Source: Circinella minor
Taxonomy: Eukaryota > Mucoromycota > Mucoromycetes > Mucorales > Lichtheimiaceae
Reading direction: 5' to 3'
Assembly (NCBI GenBank): GCA_016758965.1
Contig: JAEPRB010000109.1
Coordinates: 1-64,000, forward strand
Length of the DNA stretch: 64,000 bases
The notes beneath the pieces were generated by a model that worked only from the letters and a program-made list of their open reading frames with translations, had not been told where the DNA came from and searched no databases. The position numbers were made by a program, and so were the translations under genes. The stretch's first letter is position 1. Each line of letters begins with the position of its first letter. Positions 25,996-38,915 of the stretch are shown here, one piece after another.

Positions 25996-26471
25996 AAAAA
26001 GAGAACAAGAATAAATTAATTGGAAGGAAGGAAGAAAAAATTAATGAATGGAAATAATATATATATGTATATATATATACATAAAAAAACTATTATTATT
26101 ATCAGAATTAATGCAACAATTGAATCTATTAAATGTCATTTTTTTTGGGGGGGTGTAAAAGGAAGAAATTGATATATACCCAAAAAAAACCGATGTAAAA
26201 AGAGAGTGAATTTGTGGGGGGGGGTAGTGATCTTCATATATAAATATTGGATATATTTATATATACCACATAAGAATTGATCTGTGCAAAAAAAAAAAAA
26301 AGAGTATAAACCCCCGTAGTTGCTTCCTCTTCTGTCTTCCCTTTTTTCCTGTTTTTTTTTTTTTTTTTTTTTTTTTTTTCTTTTTTTTTAATCTACTTCT
26401 TTTTCCTTTTATATATAATTATATTGTTATTAAATATTCCCCCCCAAAAAAAACCTTCATAATAACATATA
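25996..26471. other. Intergenic region between Aladin and PPZ genes
   Basis: About 480 bases with TATATA repeats near 26055-26080, two G runs (near 26147 and 26215) and a 28-base poly(T) at 26352-26379 about 90 bases before the next start codon. It should hold the Aladin 3' end and the phosphatase promoter. Confidence 0.5.
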
Positions 26472-28538
26472 ATGGGTAATATCAATTCCAAAAAACGAAA
26501 GGAAAGACCTAGTATTATTAGAACAGAAATTCCGGATAATGAATATTCCAATACAACTGTAAGTTTATTTTTTTATCTCTGCATAAAAAAAAAATCTTGT
26601 GTGTGTATTAAATGCTGATCTTTTATTTTTTATCAAAACTCTCTTTCTTATCTTTTATGTTATATATCAAATTTTTAAATAAAATAAATAATAGACAACT
26701 TCCTTGAATTCTATACTTGTCACTTCAAATAATAGTTTACAACAACCACCTTTACCAGCTAATTCAGTTCAAGGAAATACAACCGATCGTTTAACACAAG
26801 ATGAATCTGAACAAGATCAACAACAGCAACAAGGCGATCAAGATCAATATGTCGAAACAGAACAACTAAATGAAAATGTTTTATCAAACGAATTAACTCA
26901 TTTGACAGTATCAGATCAAAATCAATTGACAGCAACCTCCATGCGATCGATTGGAAGTAATCTTGATATTGATGAATGCATAAAACGGTTACTTGATGTA
27001 GGCCTGGGTGGAAAAATACACAAGTCTGTTTGTTTTAGGAATTCTGAAATCATTGCAATATGTAGAGCTGCACAAGAAGTGTTTCTTACTCAACCGGTAT
27101 GAAAAGAGGAGAGGGAGAAAAAAGAATAATGATTATTCGTTGGGAAAAAAAAATCATTTTGATTGTTTTATTAACTATAATAATAATAATAATTAGTCAA
27201 TGATTGAATTAAATCCACCTGTAAAAATACTAGGTGATATTCATGGACAATATCATGACCTTTTACGGTTATTTGAAATGGTAATTATATATATATATAT
27301 TAGATAAAGAAAATAAAAATGGAGGAGAAGGGGGAAAAGGAGTATGTAGGAAAGGGATCGACAAACCTTACATATTATATTTTTATTTGATTGCATAAAT
27401 ATATAATCAATAATAATAACAATAATCGTTTTTTTTTTAGGGTGGATTTCCACCAGATTCTAATTATTTGTTTATGGGCGATTATGTTGACCGAGGGAAG
27501 CAATCATTGGAAACAATTCTATTATTATTTTGTTATAAGATTAAGTATCCCGAGAATTTTTTTATTCTTCGAGGGAATCATGAATGTGCCAATGTTACTA
27601 GAGGTAATTTTATTTGCTAAAGGCAAAACGTCTGTATATAAATCATTATTAAGCTTATCATGTCAATGATTTTTTTTTTTTAGTATATGGATTTTATGAC
27701 GAATGTAAACGACGTACTAGCTTAAAAATATGGCGTGTTTTTGTCGATTGTTTTAATACATTACCTATTGCAGCTCTTGTTGCAGGGAAAATATTTTGTG
27801 TTCATGGCGGCCTTAGTCCATCATTGAACTCATTAGACGATGTACGAAATATTATACGACCTACAGATGTACCTGAATATGGACTTTTGAATGATTTACT
27901 CTGGGCGGATCCTTCAGATACCACGGATGATTGGGAGGATAGTGATCGAGGAGTATCATATTGTTTTGGAAAACGAATTGTAAATGAATTTCTTGCAAAA
28001 TTTGATCTCGACCTTGTATGTCGTGCTCACATGGTATGTAAAACACGCACTTTTTTTTTACTTTGATTATTTATCTTTTATTTATTTAATCATTAAATTT
28101 TATGTGTGTGTGTATGTGTATGTGTATTTTTTTTAGGTTGTTGAAGATGGATATGAATTTTTTAATGAAAGGACATTGGTTACCGTGTTTTCAGCACCAA
28201 ATTATTGTGGAGAATTTGACAATTTTGGTGCCATTATGAGTATCAATGAAGAATTACTTTGTAGTTTTGAATTATTGACACCAACAGAACATCCTCCAGC
28301 GAAATTAGCAGCAATTAATAGGGCAAAGAGTGGTCGACGGCAAAGGTAAAAAAAAAAAAAAAATGTTTATGTTTTTCATTTATTTGTTTGTATAATTTGT
28401 GAGATATAATAAGGAGAAATATGCATGTAGAGAGATAGAAAGAGTCTTCTAGAAATTAATGAGAAAATTGTTTAATTTTTACTTTTATAATTTAGTCCAC
28501 CTATGATGAGTACATCGCCATTAAGTAGTAGTGATTAA
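26472..28538 (+). CDS. PPZ1: PPZ-type serine/threonine protein phosphatase (PP1 superfamily)
   Basis: Seven exons: 26472-26558, 26695-27096, 27197-27280, 27441-27603, 27684-28033, 28137-28345 and 28496-28538, giving 445 residues. The start MGNINSKK is an N-myristoylation signal as in fungal Ppz proteins. A Gln/Asn/Thr-rich N-terminal tail of about 110 residues, shorter than in yeast Ppz1, precedes the PP1 fold. All metal and catalytic motifs are present: GDIHG (176-180), GDYVDRG (204-210), GNHE (236-239), FCVHGG and CRAH. RAH is followed by Met where PP1 and PPZ normally have Gln. In yeast, Ppz phosphatases act at the plasma membrane and cytosol in cation homeostasis and cell-wall integrity, inhibited by Hal3. 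Assignment as PPZ rather than PP1 rests on the myristoyl start and tail. Confidence 0.9.
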
Positions 28539-29469
28539 AAACTGTGTTAATAAATACATACATAATATAATATAATATAATATAATATAATATACAGTGA
28601 TAATTTTTGTTTAGTAATAAATCTTTATAATAAATCTTTTTTCTTTTGTATATATTATGTATAATTTTATAAGCACATGATCCATATGTATGATATATGC
28701 AACTCTTTTTTTATTGTTTAGAACAATGAACCGACTTTGTTTAATGGATGAAGGATGTTTAAATAGCGCTTTGACACTAGTCATTTTTTTTAATTTTCAT
28801 CCAACGACAAAATTGGGGTGCCGAGACTATAAGATTTTAAGATTTCAAAGGTTAGTAGTACAATTTCTACTTTTTTACTGCATGAAATTCATATAAGAAT
28901 TGTTTACTATAAAACCCAAATTTGTGGAAAGTTATTACTTTTTTATGTCGTACTTGAAAACCCACTCACATTACCAAAAATTTGCATGAAAATAAATCAA
29001 CCAGGATCTACAAAAAACGTGTAGCTGTTCCAGACACAACAAATGGCATCAAACATTAGAAATTGCCCACTGACTTTTAAAATAAAAGATCTACTTGTTC
29101 TTCTCTTTAAACCAACTAAAACCATAATTACCCGAATTTTTAAAACTATTCCCTATCAAAAAGTTTGGTTCTTCTTTTTTTTTTTTAAATAGGAACGGTC
29201 GGAGTACTTTACAAAAATATAATTAACAACCTCTTCTTTGTGTTTGTAGTTTTACTATAAACTGATTTATTTATATACCAATATACCTTTTTATATCTCA
29301 AACCCTATCTTTATTTCTGGTTTTTTTTCACTTTTACTTCTTTCTTCTGGGGTGTTTTTTTTTAAAAAAAAAAGAAGGGTTACCAAAAAAAAAAAAAAAA
29401 AAAACTCATCATTTTCGGCTTTTCTTCTCCATTGCATTATACCCTCTTTACATATAAACCTTTCATAAA
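28539..29469. other. Intergenic region
   Basis: About 930 bases. An ATAAT pentanucleotide repeat lies just after the phosphatase stop (28560-28592). A T9A10 tract at 29355-29373 and an A-rich run at 29385-29403 lie about 70-115 bases before the next start. A 68-codon frame at 28690 shows no recognisable domain. Confidence 0.45.
28560..28592. repeat. ATAAT pentanucleotide repeat
   Basis: About six tandem copies of a five-base AT unit in the 3' flank of the phosphatase gene. Confidence 0.85.
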
Positions 29470-32400
29470 ATGCTCATTGCTAAACAATCGTCATCAATAA
29501 CCGAGCATGATGTTGAAGTCATTTCTAAAAAAGATGATTCGGTCTCAGAAATAGTTGCAATGTCGACAACGGAACCATTAACCACTAAATATAAAATTTC
29601 CCGTAACAGTGACAGTACTGGCAATATTCCGCACGAAAAGAGTGACAGTAAACAAAGCGACGATGAAAAGGATGTCGTTACCGACGATATTAGTACACCG
29701 CAACAAAAAGAAGATAATATTACCATGTCAACGACTCGAACAACATCTATTCTCGGTGACGAGGACGACGATGATAACAAAAATAAATGCGAAGACCGAG
29801 ATAACAACATCTGTGACCAGCACAACGTTGCACAAAACGAACAACCTCCATCACCTCCGATAACATTAGCATCCTCAACTTTATCCGATATTCAGCCACT
29901 ATCATCAAAACAACCAACAGGTCTGACAGAAGCTTCGTTGGCAAGACAAAATAAATTAATGGAACATGAAGAAAAACAAAATGAAGTTACATCTCCTTCA
30001 GTATCATCAAAATCTGCCATTCCATTATCTAATTCCAATAATGCTATTCGTGCTTGGGCTGCTACATTACCTGAAATCCCTGATTCTGTACACCAAACAC
30101 CCGTGGGACCTTCTCATATTTTTGAATTAAATACACAAGATTCTAAAAACGTTAATAACCATCATCATTCCGATTCCGATTTTGATCAAACAAAAAGTTC
30201 TTCTCTGGATGACGAGGAAGAGAATGTTAATGAAGATAAAAAGAATGAACCACAGATACAAGAAACAAAAGATGTATTTACGGATACACAAAAAATCGCA
30301 TATGTTGGTCTGTGCGCAGTGACAAGCCTCGAAGTTGTTCATGACTTTCAGGGCAAAGAATTTACATATGCTCGAATGAGTGCTGATAATTGGCATCGAA
30401 AACTCATGAGAACGATGTATATGCATATGGATATTTCACCAGAAGGTATACCAAATAAAAAGAATAGAGCAAGGGGGGTGAAGACTTTTTTTATTAGAAA
30501 GGGATGGGTGTATAGTAAAAAATACAAGGAGTAAATGGATACTAATAATTTAAACCGTTTAATAATTAACAACAATGACAACGATAAAAGAACAAAAAAT
30601 GATTGAGTCACTTGCTCGACATGATATTCGACCTACTGATCTTGTTCATCAATTTACTGCTCAAGGTGAAACAACAACAGTTAATATGGGAGGATATCAA
30701 GAAGTACAACAACCAGAAAAGAAAGTGACAAAAGATGACGAGATACAAAAGGAGGGGGAGACACAAAAAGAATCAGATGATCAACAGCGGCGTCAATCTA
30801 TAGATACTACAGCATCATCTTCATTATCAAATAATGAAATAAATAAAGAACGGGTACAAGAACAATCAAACAAAGAAAGCGAAGAATCTGTAATAGAATC
30901 AAGAAAGTCGGTTTCTAGCAAAAGCGACGACAACAATAAATTAGATACGACAATCTTAGAAAAATCATCTATTGATATAGATAATACCAGTACCAGCAGT
31001 TTACAACAACAATCTACAACGTCAATTGGTGACCGAAGCATAGATGTAACTCTTGATAGAGAGGAAGAAGATGAAGATAACAATAACGACATTAAACTCT
31101 TGGATTCATCTTCATCACTGTCGCCACTATCTGAACTAACTATATCCCCTAAACAATCTTCCACATTTACAACAGCACTATCTGATACCCAAATCTCTAA
31201 TGGCCCAGCCATTGATTCATCTTCATACTCAACAAGCAATGATGATAGTATAGCTAACAATGATATATCTAATTGCGAACAGAATCGACAACATTCAAAT
31301 ATCAATGACGAAGAACAACGACAGAAAGAAGGTGATACAGCACAAAATGGTGTCAACGGTCAATTTGTTATTGATTTACGATGGACAGTTATGTGTGATT
31401 TATTCCTACTATGTTTGAGTGCCGAAAACTATGATGCGCGTTCTCGCGTTTTTATTGCTCGTATGGCCTCCTATTTAGAGTTGGATTGGTTCCAAGTCAT
31501 CGGCTTTGAAAAACGCATTACGGAACATTTAATGCAGGATGCAGGTGCTGCCTGGGAAACAGAGACAACCACAAGCATTGCTACAACACAAACAACCACG
31601 ACAGATATTGAAGTATCTATTCGAAATGACGTGGAAAGAAAAAGTCGTAATAAACAGAGACGTAAACGACGTTATATCATGATTGGTTTAGCGACAATTG
31701 GTGGTGGATTGATTCTTGGCTTAAGTGCAGGATTGATGGCGCCAGTAATTGCTGGTGGTATTGGTACCATTTTGACGACAGTGGGTGTTACCGGAACATC
31801 AACATTTTTGGGTGGGACGGCAAGTATTGCTTTAATTACAGGTGGTGCTACAGCTATTGGTGGAAGTAAGTATGAGAATAAAAATAAGTCTTAAATTTGA
31901 TATTATTATTTTATTATTATTATCTTTATGGGTTTTGAACCATGTGGCGCTGATAAGATCCAATTTTATTTATTTAATATGATATTGTTACGGAATATTT
32001 TACACGTTAACATCAAGATATGGGAGGTAAAACTTTATTCATTTTTTTTACTGGTTAATATAACAATGAAAATAATAATAATTAGTTTATTTATTTTGTA
32101 TTTAATTAACTAATTATTATTATAAATAGCTAAAAGAATGAGAAAAAGAATGAAAATGATCAATACATTTGAATTTTCACCAGTTACTGTTGATGAGAAT
32201 GTCAGCTGCATCGTTAGTATATCAGGGTAAGTTTATTGTTTTTTTTTTCTTAAAAAAAAAATAAGGTTAAATAGAAACTACTGTTACAAAAACACAAGAA
32301 AAATTTATTATTTTTATTTATATGTTTATTTCTATATAGATGGTTACCAAAAGGGGCAACCAAAGATACGGCAGCATTACCATTTAGTACACTCGATTCA

Positions 32401-34162
32401 ATCATGGGAGATCACTATACACTGTATTGGGAACCAGAAATGCTTGAAGCACTCGGGAGTGGATTAAAGATTTTTGCAACAGAAGCTGTTACTTTCTCAA
32501 TTCAACAAGCACTAGCCCATACAATTATGGGAGCTCTCTTGGCTGGTCTTGCATGGCCATTGGCGCTTACCAAATTAGGCTACCTTGTCGATAATCCGTG
32601 GAACAATGGATTAGATCGTGCAAGACTTGCTGGACTGATTCTTGCCGATTCGTTAATGAATCGTAACTTGGGTGCACGTCCTGTGACTCTTATAGGCTAT
32701 TCTTTGGGTGCTCGTGTTATTTTCTATTGCTTATTGGAATTATCAAGAGTGAATGCCTATGGTTTGGTTGAAAATGTAGCACTTTTTGGTACACCTGTCA
32801 GTGCATCTAAACAACAATGGAAAGAATGTACAACAGTAGTCGCAGGTCGATTCATTAATGGTTATGCTTCCAATGATTGGTTACTTGGATTTTTGTTTCG
32901 TGCTTCCACAGCAGGATTGGGTAATGTGGCAGGTTTGAGACCTTTAAAACATATTGATGGCAATCGAGTGCAAAATGTCGATTGTACGGATTTAGTTAAA
33001 GGTCATCTAAGTTATCGTGTGTTGATGCCCAAGTTATTGAAACGTGCTGGATTTGTGGTTAATTCAGAAGAATTACCAAGTGCTATTGAAAGAGAAAATG
33101 AAGAAGATGAATTTGTGATTGATTTATCTGGTGCAAAGGTAAAAAAAAAAAAATGAAGACTGTCAAAGTGAAGATAGATCCAAAGATCATTTTTATTGAA
33201 TTGTATACTATATATAGGATTTGGAACAATTTCGACCTGCTACCATGGTACGAGGTTCATCTGTATCTTCATTAACATCTGGTAAAGCTTCCATTCAGTA
33301 TCCGCCACCGAAAACCAAATGTCACCCACCACGAACTACTGAAGAAGCTCAACAACAACAACAGCAACGACAAGAAGAACAATCATCTCGATCACCTTCG
33401 CCACCTCCACCACCAACTCGGCAAGATTCTTCTAGTACTCCAAATCAACAATTATCTCTAAAAAAGCAATCGCCCGTAAATTCACCCAAGATTTCTTCTC
33501 CGTTGTCAACTGAAGATGTGTCGCCCAAATCCTCTATTTCAATAAAAACATTTACAAACAATGACGATGATGATCATGACGATGATGATGATGATCAAAA
33601 TACCAGCATACCCCAACAACAGCAGCAACACGGAGAGAAACAACGACAAAATGGTTTGGATAGTAGTGTCAATGATGCTAGCATTATTAAAGAAAATACA
33701 ACAGTTGTCAATGGCATGTCAGATCAAGATATTATTGCCGATATCATTGCTAAGGCTGCAGCAGTATCCAAATCCTCTGGTAATTATAGTTCATTATCGT
33801 CTGGAAGAGCATCCATTGCTCAACACCGACCTGATTCCCCTACCAGTACTACGATGATCACTTCATCTTCTGAAACAACAACTACTACATCCATACGTGT
33901 ATCCATTTCTGCTGATGACGGTAAAGAATCTCCTTCACGACGCTCAGTTTCCTCTTCATCATTATTTGGAAAATCATTATTATTCAACAAAAATAGAAAA
34001 AAATCACAAGAAGAAAAAGGACAACAAGAATTATCAGAACAGGGCATCGAAGTCAAGGAATTAAAAAGCACGTTGGGACGAATGGTTGTACCAACTGAAG
34101 TTGCCAATCCAATGCCTAAATTTACTTTAGAAAAACCTCAATATGCTCGTGTAAATCGGTAA
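29470..34162 (+). CDS. DUF726/TMCO4-like membrane alpha/beta-hydrolase with long disordered regions
   Basis: Five exons: 29470-30445, 30591-31865, 32130-32226, 32340-33138 and 33218-34162, giving 1363 residues, about twice the length of many family members. Order: acidic, Ser/Thr-rich disordered N-terminus (1-275); first DUF726 block (AYVGLCAVTSLEVVHDFQ to EEQKMIESLARHDI); about 220 disordered, acidic residues; second block (VIDLRWTVMCDLFLLCLSAE); a Gly-rich hydrophobic membrane region (about 690-750); the hydrolase core with the nucleophile motif GYSLG (902-906, Ser904), NVALFGTP and GRFINGY; then a Gln/Ser/Pro-rich C-tail. Yeast YFL034W and human TMCO4 belong to this family; TMCO4 has been described as a Golgi-associated lipase-like protein. 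The first intron acceptor (30590) has a weak pyrimidine tract but restores the conserved frame. Confidence 0.88.
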
Positions 34163-34198
34163 AAGGCAAAAAAAATAAAAAATAAAAAATCCTATCAT

Positions 34199-34229
<31 letters not shown>

Positions 34230-34398
34230 TTTGAAAACAAATAAAATACAATAGCCTTGTTTTCTTATTAAGTATATGAAAAATGAAGTTAGGGAAAGAG
34301 AAGAAAGAGAGGGTATGCATAATATATATACTATGAAGAAAAATTATATATATTTTAAAAAGATAGAAACAATTGAGGAAAAAAGAAAGATGATGTGA
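34163..34398. other. Short convergent intergenic region
   Basis: 236 bases between two gene ends that face each other, with a TA repeat of about 26 bases near 34200-34226. The two 3' untranslated regions may overlap. Confidence 0.5.
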
Positions 34399-35525
34399 TT
34401 ATTCTTGAGACTTCAATCGTTTAGTAGCCCTTTCGCTTGTTGATGATTCCTCTTTCACTGCTACTAAGCGTCGCTTTAATTCTTCATTTTCTTTACGTGT
34501 TTGGTCTACTTCAGCCTTCAATGCATCCACTTGTTGACTCAATTCATTCATTGCTTGATCTGTTAATAATTTTTCTAATGTCCATTTCTCAAGTGCTTCC
34601 GCTTGTTGTTCCTTAAGTGTCCGGATATGCACAGCAGCCCGATGTAAAATTTGTCCCTTGTTCTTTTCATTACCTGGTATCATTTTCGCAATCTCATTGA
34701 TACCTTCATTAATTGTTTCTCGACGCCGGCGTTCTACTTGTTTATGATTCTCGCGACGTAACCGATGCCATTCTTCAGATCCTACGGACGGTTTTTCTGT
34801 CGCAAATGTAGTCGTTGGTGATGTTGTTGTTGTTCCATTATTGTTATTATTACTGCATTCGTCTCGCGATGAATCTTCCTTGTTTACTCGCTGTTGCTTT
34901 TTGTTTTGCCCTTTGTCTTTCATCGTTCCAGTAGTACCAGCTCCTACAGCTGGTTCTTGTGGTACTGCTCGATTTTGTTCCTGTTCTTGCATTGTTTGTT
35001 TATTGCTATTATTGAACTGATATGGTTTAGGTGATGGTTGTGAAGCTATTGTCGAATTTTGCCTATACAATTGTAACGTAATCAGTAACCCATTCTCATT
35101 CTGTCCTTCCGTTATTCGCTCTTTACTCTCTTTCAAGTATATATATATATATATACAGTCCGCTTCTCCTTCTCTCTCTCCCAAATAAATCTCAACTGAC
35201 ATTTCAAGAATAATACTTTACCATATTTGAGTTTGTGGATGAGTCGTTGCCCTTGTATTATTATTGTCAGAAGGTGTTGTTAAGTAACTTGGCCGTGGTG
35301 ACTGTTGTGTTGTTGCTGTTGGTTCTTGTGAAGATTTATTAGATTGAATTTCGACAATAGCAGTTGCTGCTTTCCCAGTTGGCTCTTTCGCACTATCACT
35401 GTTATTCTAAATTTGAAATTCCCATTGAATAAAAAGAAAAAGAGAAACTATTTCTTATAATAAGTAAATAAAAGAAAACAACGCGAACTTACGATAGGCT
35501 TTTCTTCGGCCAAGTCTTGTCCCAT
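34399..35525 (-). CDS. bHLH leucine-zipper transcription factor (Cbf1/USF-like)
   Basis: Three exons on the minus strand: 35525-35493, 35406-35222 and 35062-34399, giving 293 residues. A Gln/Asn/Thr-rich N-terminus leads into a basic helix-loop-helix from about 178. The basic region NHKQVERRRRETI carries His179, Glu183 and Arg187, the class B pattern that reads CACGTG E-boxes. The second helix (GQILHRAAVHIRTLKEQQ) runs into a leucine zipper (LEKLL, LSQQVDALKAEV, NEELKRRL). Fungal Cbf1 regulates sulfur-amino-acid genes and centromere or chromatin functions; that target set is not shown here. A CACGTG site occurs upstream of the Aladin gene (near 22935), which could be coincidence. Confidence 0.9.
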
Positions 35526-37518
35526 CGTGCGATATTTTATGGAATTGGTTTTCTTCTTTAAAACGTCGAACAGTGTAATAGAGTTTTACTTGCTCGAAAT
35601 GGTGAGACTTGTTTAAAGAGAGTATAGTATATGAGAAATTTTTAAAGTATAAAAATAAAAAGATTGTACCAGCATTAGCTTCATTGAATTCCCTCTCTTT
35701 ATATATATTCTAAGTGAGGGTTAGGGAAGGGAGTCTTGTATGTACCTATATTATATTTCTTACCTTAGAATAAATTGTATGTCCCGAAAAAACTCGTGAT
35801 TTGGATTAAATAAATGTTTGCGGGCTTTTTATATAAGGGCCGAGCATCCAGACATGTGAACATGTGATCGGAAACAAGCTACACTTTATAGAAGCGCATG
35901 GATTGTCTAAATTCGGCAGGTTGCCAATCTCCTTTATTTTTTTACTTTTCATCCTCACCCCCTTCACTCATGACCGTTCATTGTATAATACGCATAAAAA
36001 CTATTCTCTTTTACCAGGTTTAAAAAGTAATCAAAGAATCTTTATTTCCCAATAAAATAAGGACATAATGGGATCTTTTTTTTTTTTGCTTTGTTCATCG
36101 ATAATAGTAACATCTATTGCCCAGTAACAAAAGTTAAGCAGTGTTTCACAAACCAGAACTGTGAGTTTTATAGTACTGTGACCATTTAAATATCGTTCTA
36201 CAGCTTGGGGATTATACAACAATGAATATATTCCTTCATGGCAATAAACACCAAACGGTAAAACCATTCTTCGCTCTTTTTTTTTCATCTTGATTAGTAT
36301 TTCTTTAGTTACGTATTTTTTTTATCGATACCACCACACTTACAAGAAAAATACACACAATAATACACACATAACTTTACAATTGTTTCCCACATAAGCC
36401 TTAAAAAAATGCTACTTTTATGGGCTAAACAATAATATTTCCAAATTTCTAAAAAAAAATATTTATTACTATATAACAAATATATTATAAAGGTTCGATT
36501 AAAAATGCCACGTAAAAGCTGAACAGTTTTATTGTAATTTTCTATCTGACACGGTGGTGAAAACGTACATTGTTAAATGTAAACTACGTACCAGAATTCA
36601 TTAATCATGGGATGGTCCATCCTGCAGCATCATCACATGTAAATTATTTTCATATCATCACTGAATAACAATTTCTATTATCATCCAAAACCATAATGGG
36701 AAGCTTATTATTATTTTTATTAATATTAAAGATGAAAAGAAAAACAACAACAAAGCACTCTATTACTTGTTCTGTATTTTTTTATTATTTTTGATAATAA
36801 TTATCTATTAATATATATATTTATACAAAAAAAAACCATCCATGGGAATGGCAACATTTTTTATCAAAAAAAGGAAAGGGCATAGCACAATAATAGAATG
36901 CCTCGGATCACACATATTGCCACAAACATTAATTGATACTATCAATGATTTAACTTGATCACGAGTGATTTAACTTTTGTATCATAGTTTTTTCATTTAA
37001 TCTAGAATGTAATGAAGAAAAAAGCTACATATATCTTATGTATGTATAGATGTATTAAATAAGCATTCCCAAGAAACAACAATAAATACAGATGTATGAG
37101 ACATAGAGTTTTGTTTTTGTTTATACATAATATAATAAAAATAAGACATTCAATATATTTACGATAGTTGCTGATTGTCACTGGCTTGATGAGAATACTT
37201 ATGTTATAAGCGTACAAGAAACAAAGAGAAAAAAAGGCATATAGTACATAACAAAAAAATAGGAGAAAAAAAAGCATAATACGTACAAGAAGAATAAAAA
37301 GAATGAATATAATAGAGTGAAAAAAAAAGGGGGAAATGAGTTAACAAAATAATAAAGAGTTGAATAAAAAAAACAAAAGAGCATATGTAAAGAAAAAAAA
37401 CTTTCTCGGTACTATTAGTACGAAATGAATATAGAACCAAGGCAGAGGGGAAAAAAAAGAAAGAACGCGTATATATGGAACCAAAAAAAAAAATGAAAAC
37501 CGTAATTACATTTAACTA
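35526..37518. other. Intergenic region upstream of the bHLH gene
   Basis: About 2 kb. The part to about 35860 is the likely promoter of the minus-strand bHLH gene. On the minus strand at 36270-36090 there is a short coding-like frame (MVLPFGVYCHEGIYSLLY...) with no domain I recognise. The rest is AT-rich without supported features. Confidence 0.45.
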
Positions 37519-38915
37519 CTAACGCCAATGATGCAAAGATGGAGGACGCATGGATGAAACGGATGCCAATCGACGAAGTACTCTACGTGGTCCAGCAGAA
37601 GCGGATGACCAGCCAGTTTGATCGGATTGCTTACTCGATGTAGTACCAAACAATCCACGCCACCATTGATCTTGCTGATGCGATTGTTGTTGGCGTCTTC
37701 TTTGTTGATTGCTCTGTCTATTTTCCTCACTCTCACCATATTCTTCTTCTTCGTCGTCATCATCACTACTACTCGATGTTCGTGGTTCTGATTCAAATTG
37801 ACTCATGAAGATATCATAAGGTGGGTATACAGGTGATGGTGTCGTTTCTCGTTCAAGTTGCTCATGATGCTGTAACAATGCTTCTCGATTCTCGATCATT
37901 AATGTCCATAAATAAGTCCATTTTGCATTTGTTTGAACCAACCCATTCATTTCTTCATGGCTGGGTAATCTTACACCACCACCACCACCACCACCACCAC
38001 GTAGTTTCCCACTTGAAGGATAAGCTGCAGAAGTAAGATAACTGGGTAAAGACTGTTCAAGACCTGTAGACACAGGTGCCAAAACAACAGCCAGTGCTTC
38101 TGGATTCATCATGTTGATATCGGTATGATTTTGAATTGCTGATGTGAGGTGTAAAATTGAACAAAGTAAATGCCGATGCAATATCGGCAAAGTGCTGATC
38201 AGGCTTAAAAGTGTTTTCACATCACTAGAACTGTTATTGGTATTGTTGTCTGCAGCAGTACGTAAAAATGCATTATGAAAAGCATGAGGAATAACTGGAT
38301 CTGGCAGGCTTCGTAAATATTTCTTAACAACGCCGGTAATGGCATGAATATCGTATGTTGAAAGATCAATTGGATTTCCCATGTTAAATTCATGACTTAA
38401 TTGTCGAACATCAGACGCTGCTCCTGATAATCGGAAAAGCCCTTCTACACGTAATCCTGATATTTATTTTTATATATATTATGAGTATACTTTATCTTTC
38501 AGTTTTTCTTTAAGTTGCCAATTTCCATAATTAACCTAGCCCATGATTCTATCTTTATTTTCTTTTTACCTCGATAACTAATTTCAGTGAAACATCGTGC
38601 CACTGGCTCGGGTACAGTATAGCCGTTGCAAACAGTGGTCATACCGCATCGAGCCGCACAGTCCAATGTTAAACCAAAAAGACCTATTTTATATTATGTT
38701 AATATTCTGAAATAATTTTAATATATGGCAAAGGCATACATCCCAGTATATTTACCTTTTGGTTCAGACGTATCAGATGATGTTGATGAATTGGTACTAT
38801 GGTTATTGTTACCATGGTTACCACCATTCAATTTACCACGTAGCAAAAAAGATAATGGGTTTCGTTGACGTTTGGGTTTGAAATAATAATCGTCCTCATG
38901 TATTGATACAACCAT
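37519..38915 (-). CDS. RhoGAP domain protein
   Basis: Three exons on the minus strand: 38915-38756, 38683-38570 and 38456-37519, giving 403 residues. After a short basic, Asn/Ser-rich leader, the RhoGAP domain spans about 54-260: LFGLTLDCAARCG, VPEPVARCFTEISYRGLRVEGLFRLSGAASDVRQL, VVKKYLRSLPDPVIP, and MNPEALAVVLAPV. The catalytic arginine finger is Arg100 in EGLFRLSG. Such proteins switch off Rho/Rac/Cdc42 GTPases to control polarity and the actin cytoskeleton. A Gly8 run from GGN repeats (37978-38000) interrupts the C-terminal half of the domain. The tail is acidic then Gln/Arg-rich. I started at Met 38915 rather than the in-frame Met at 38945, whose extra residues are hydrophobic and AT-encoded. 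Confidence 0.9.

Noticed and set aside
28690..28896. 68-codon frame after the phosphatase gene
   Set aside because: Hydrophobic, AT-driven composition and no similarity I can name.
36031..36288. 85-codon minus-strand frame with coding-like middle part
   Set aside because: No recognised domain and no extension by plausible exons; not enough to call a gene.
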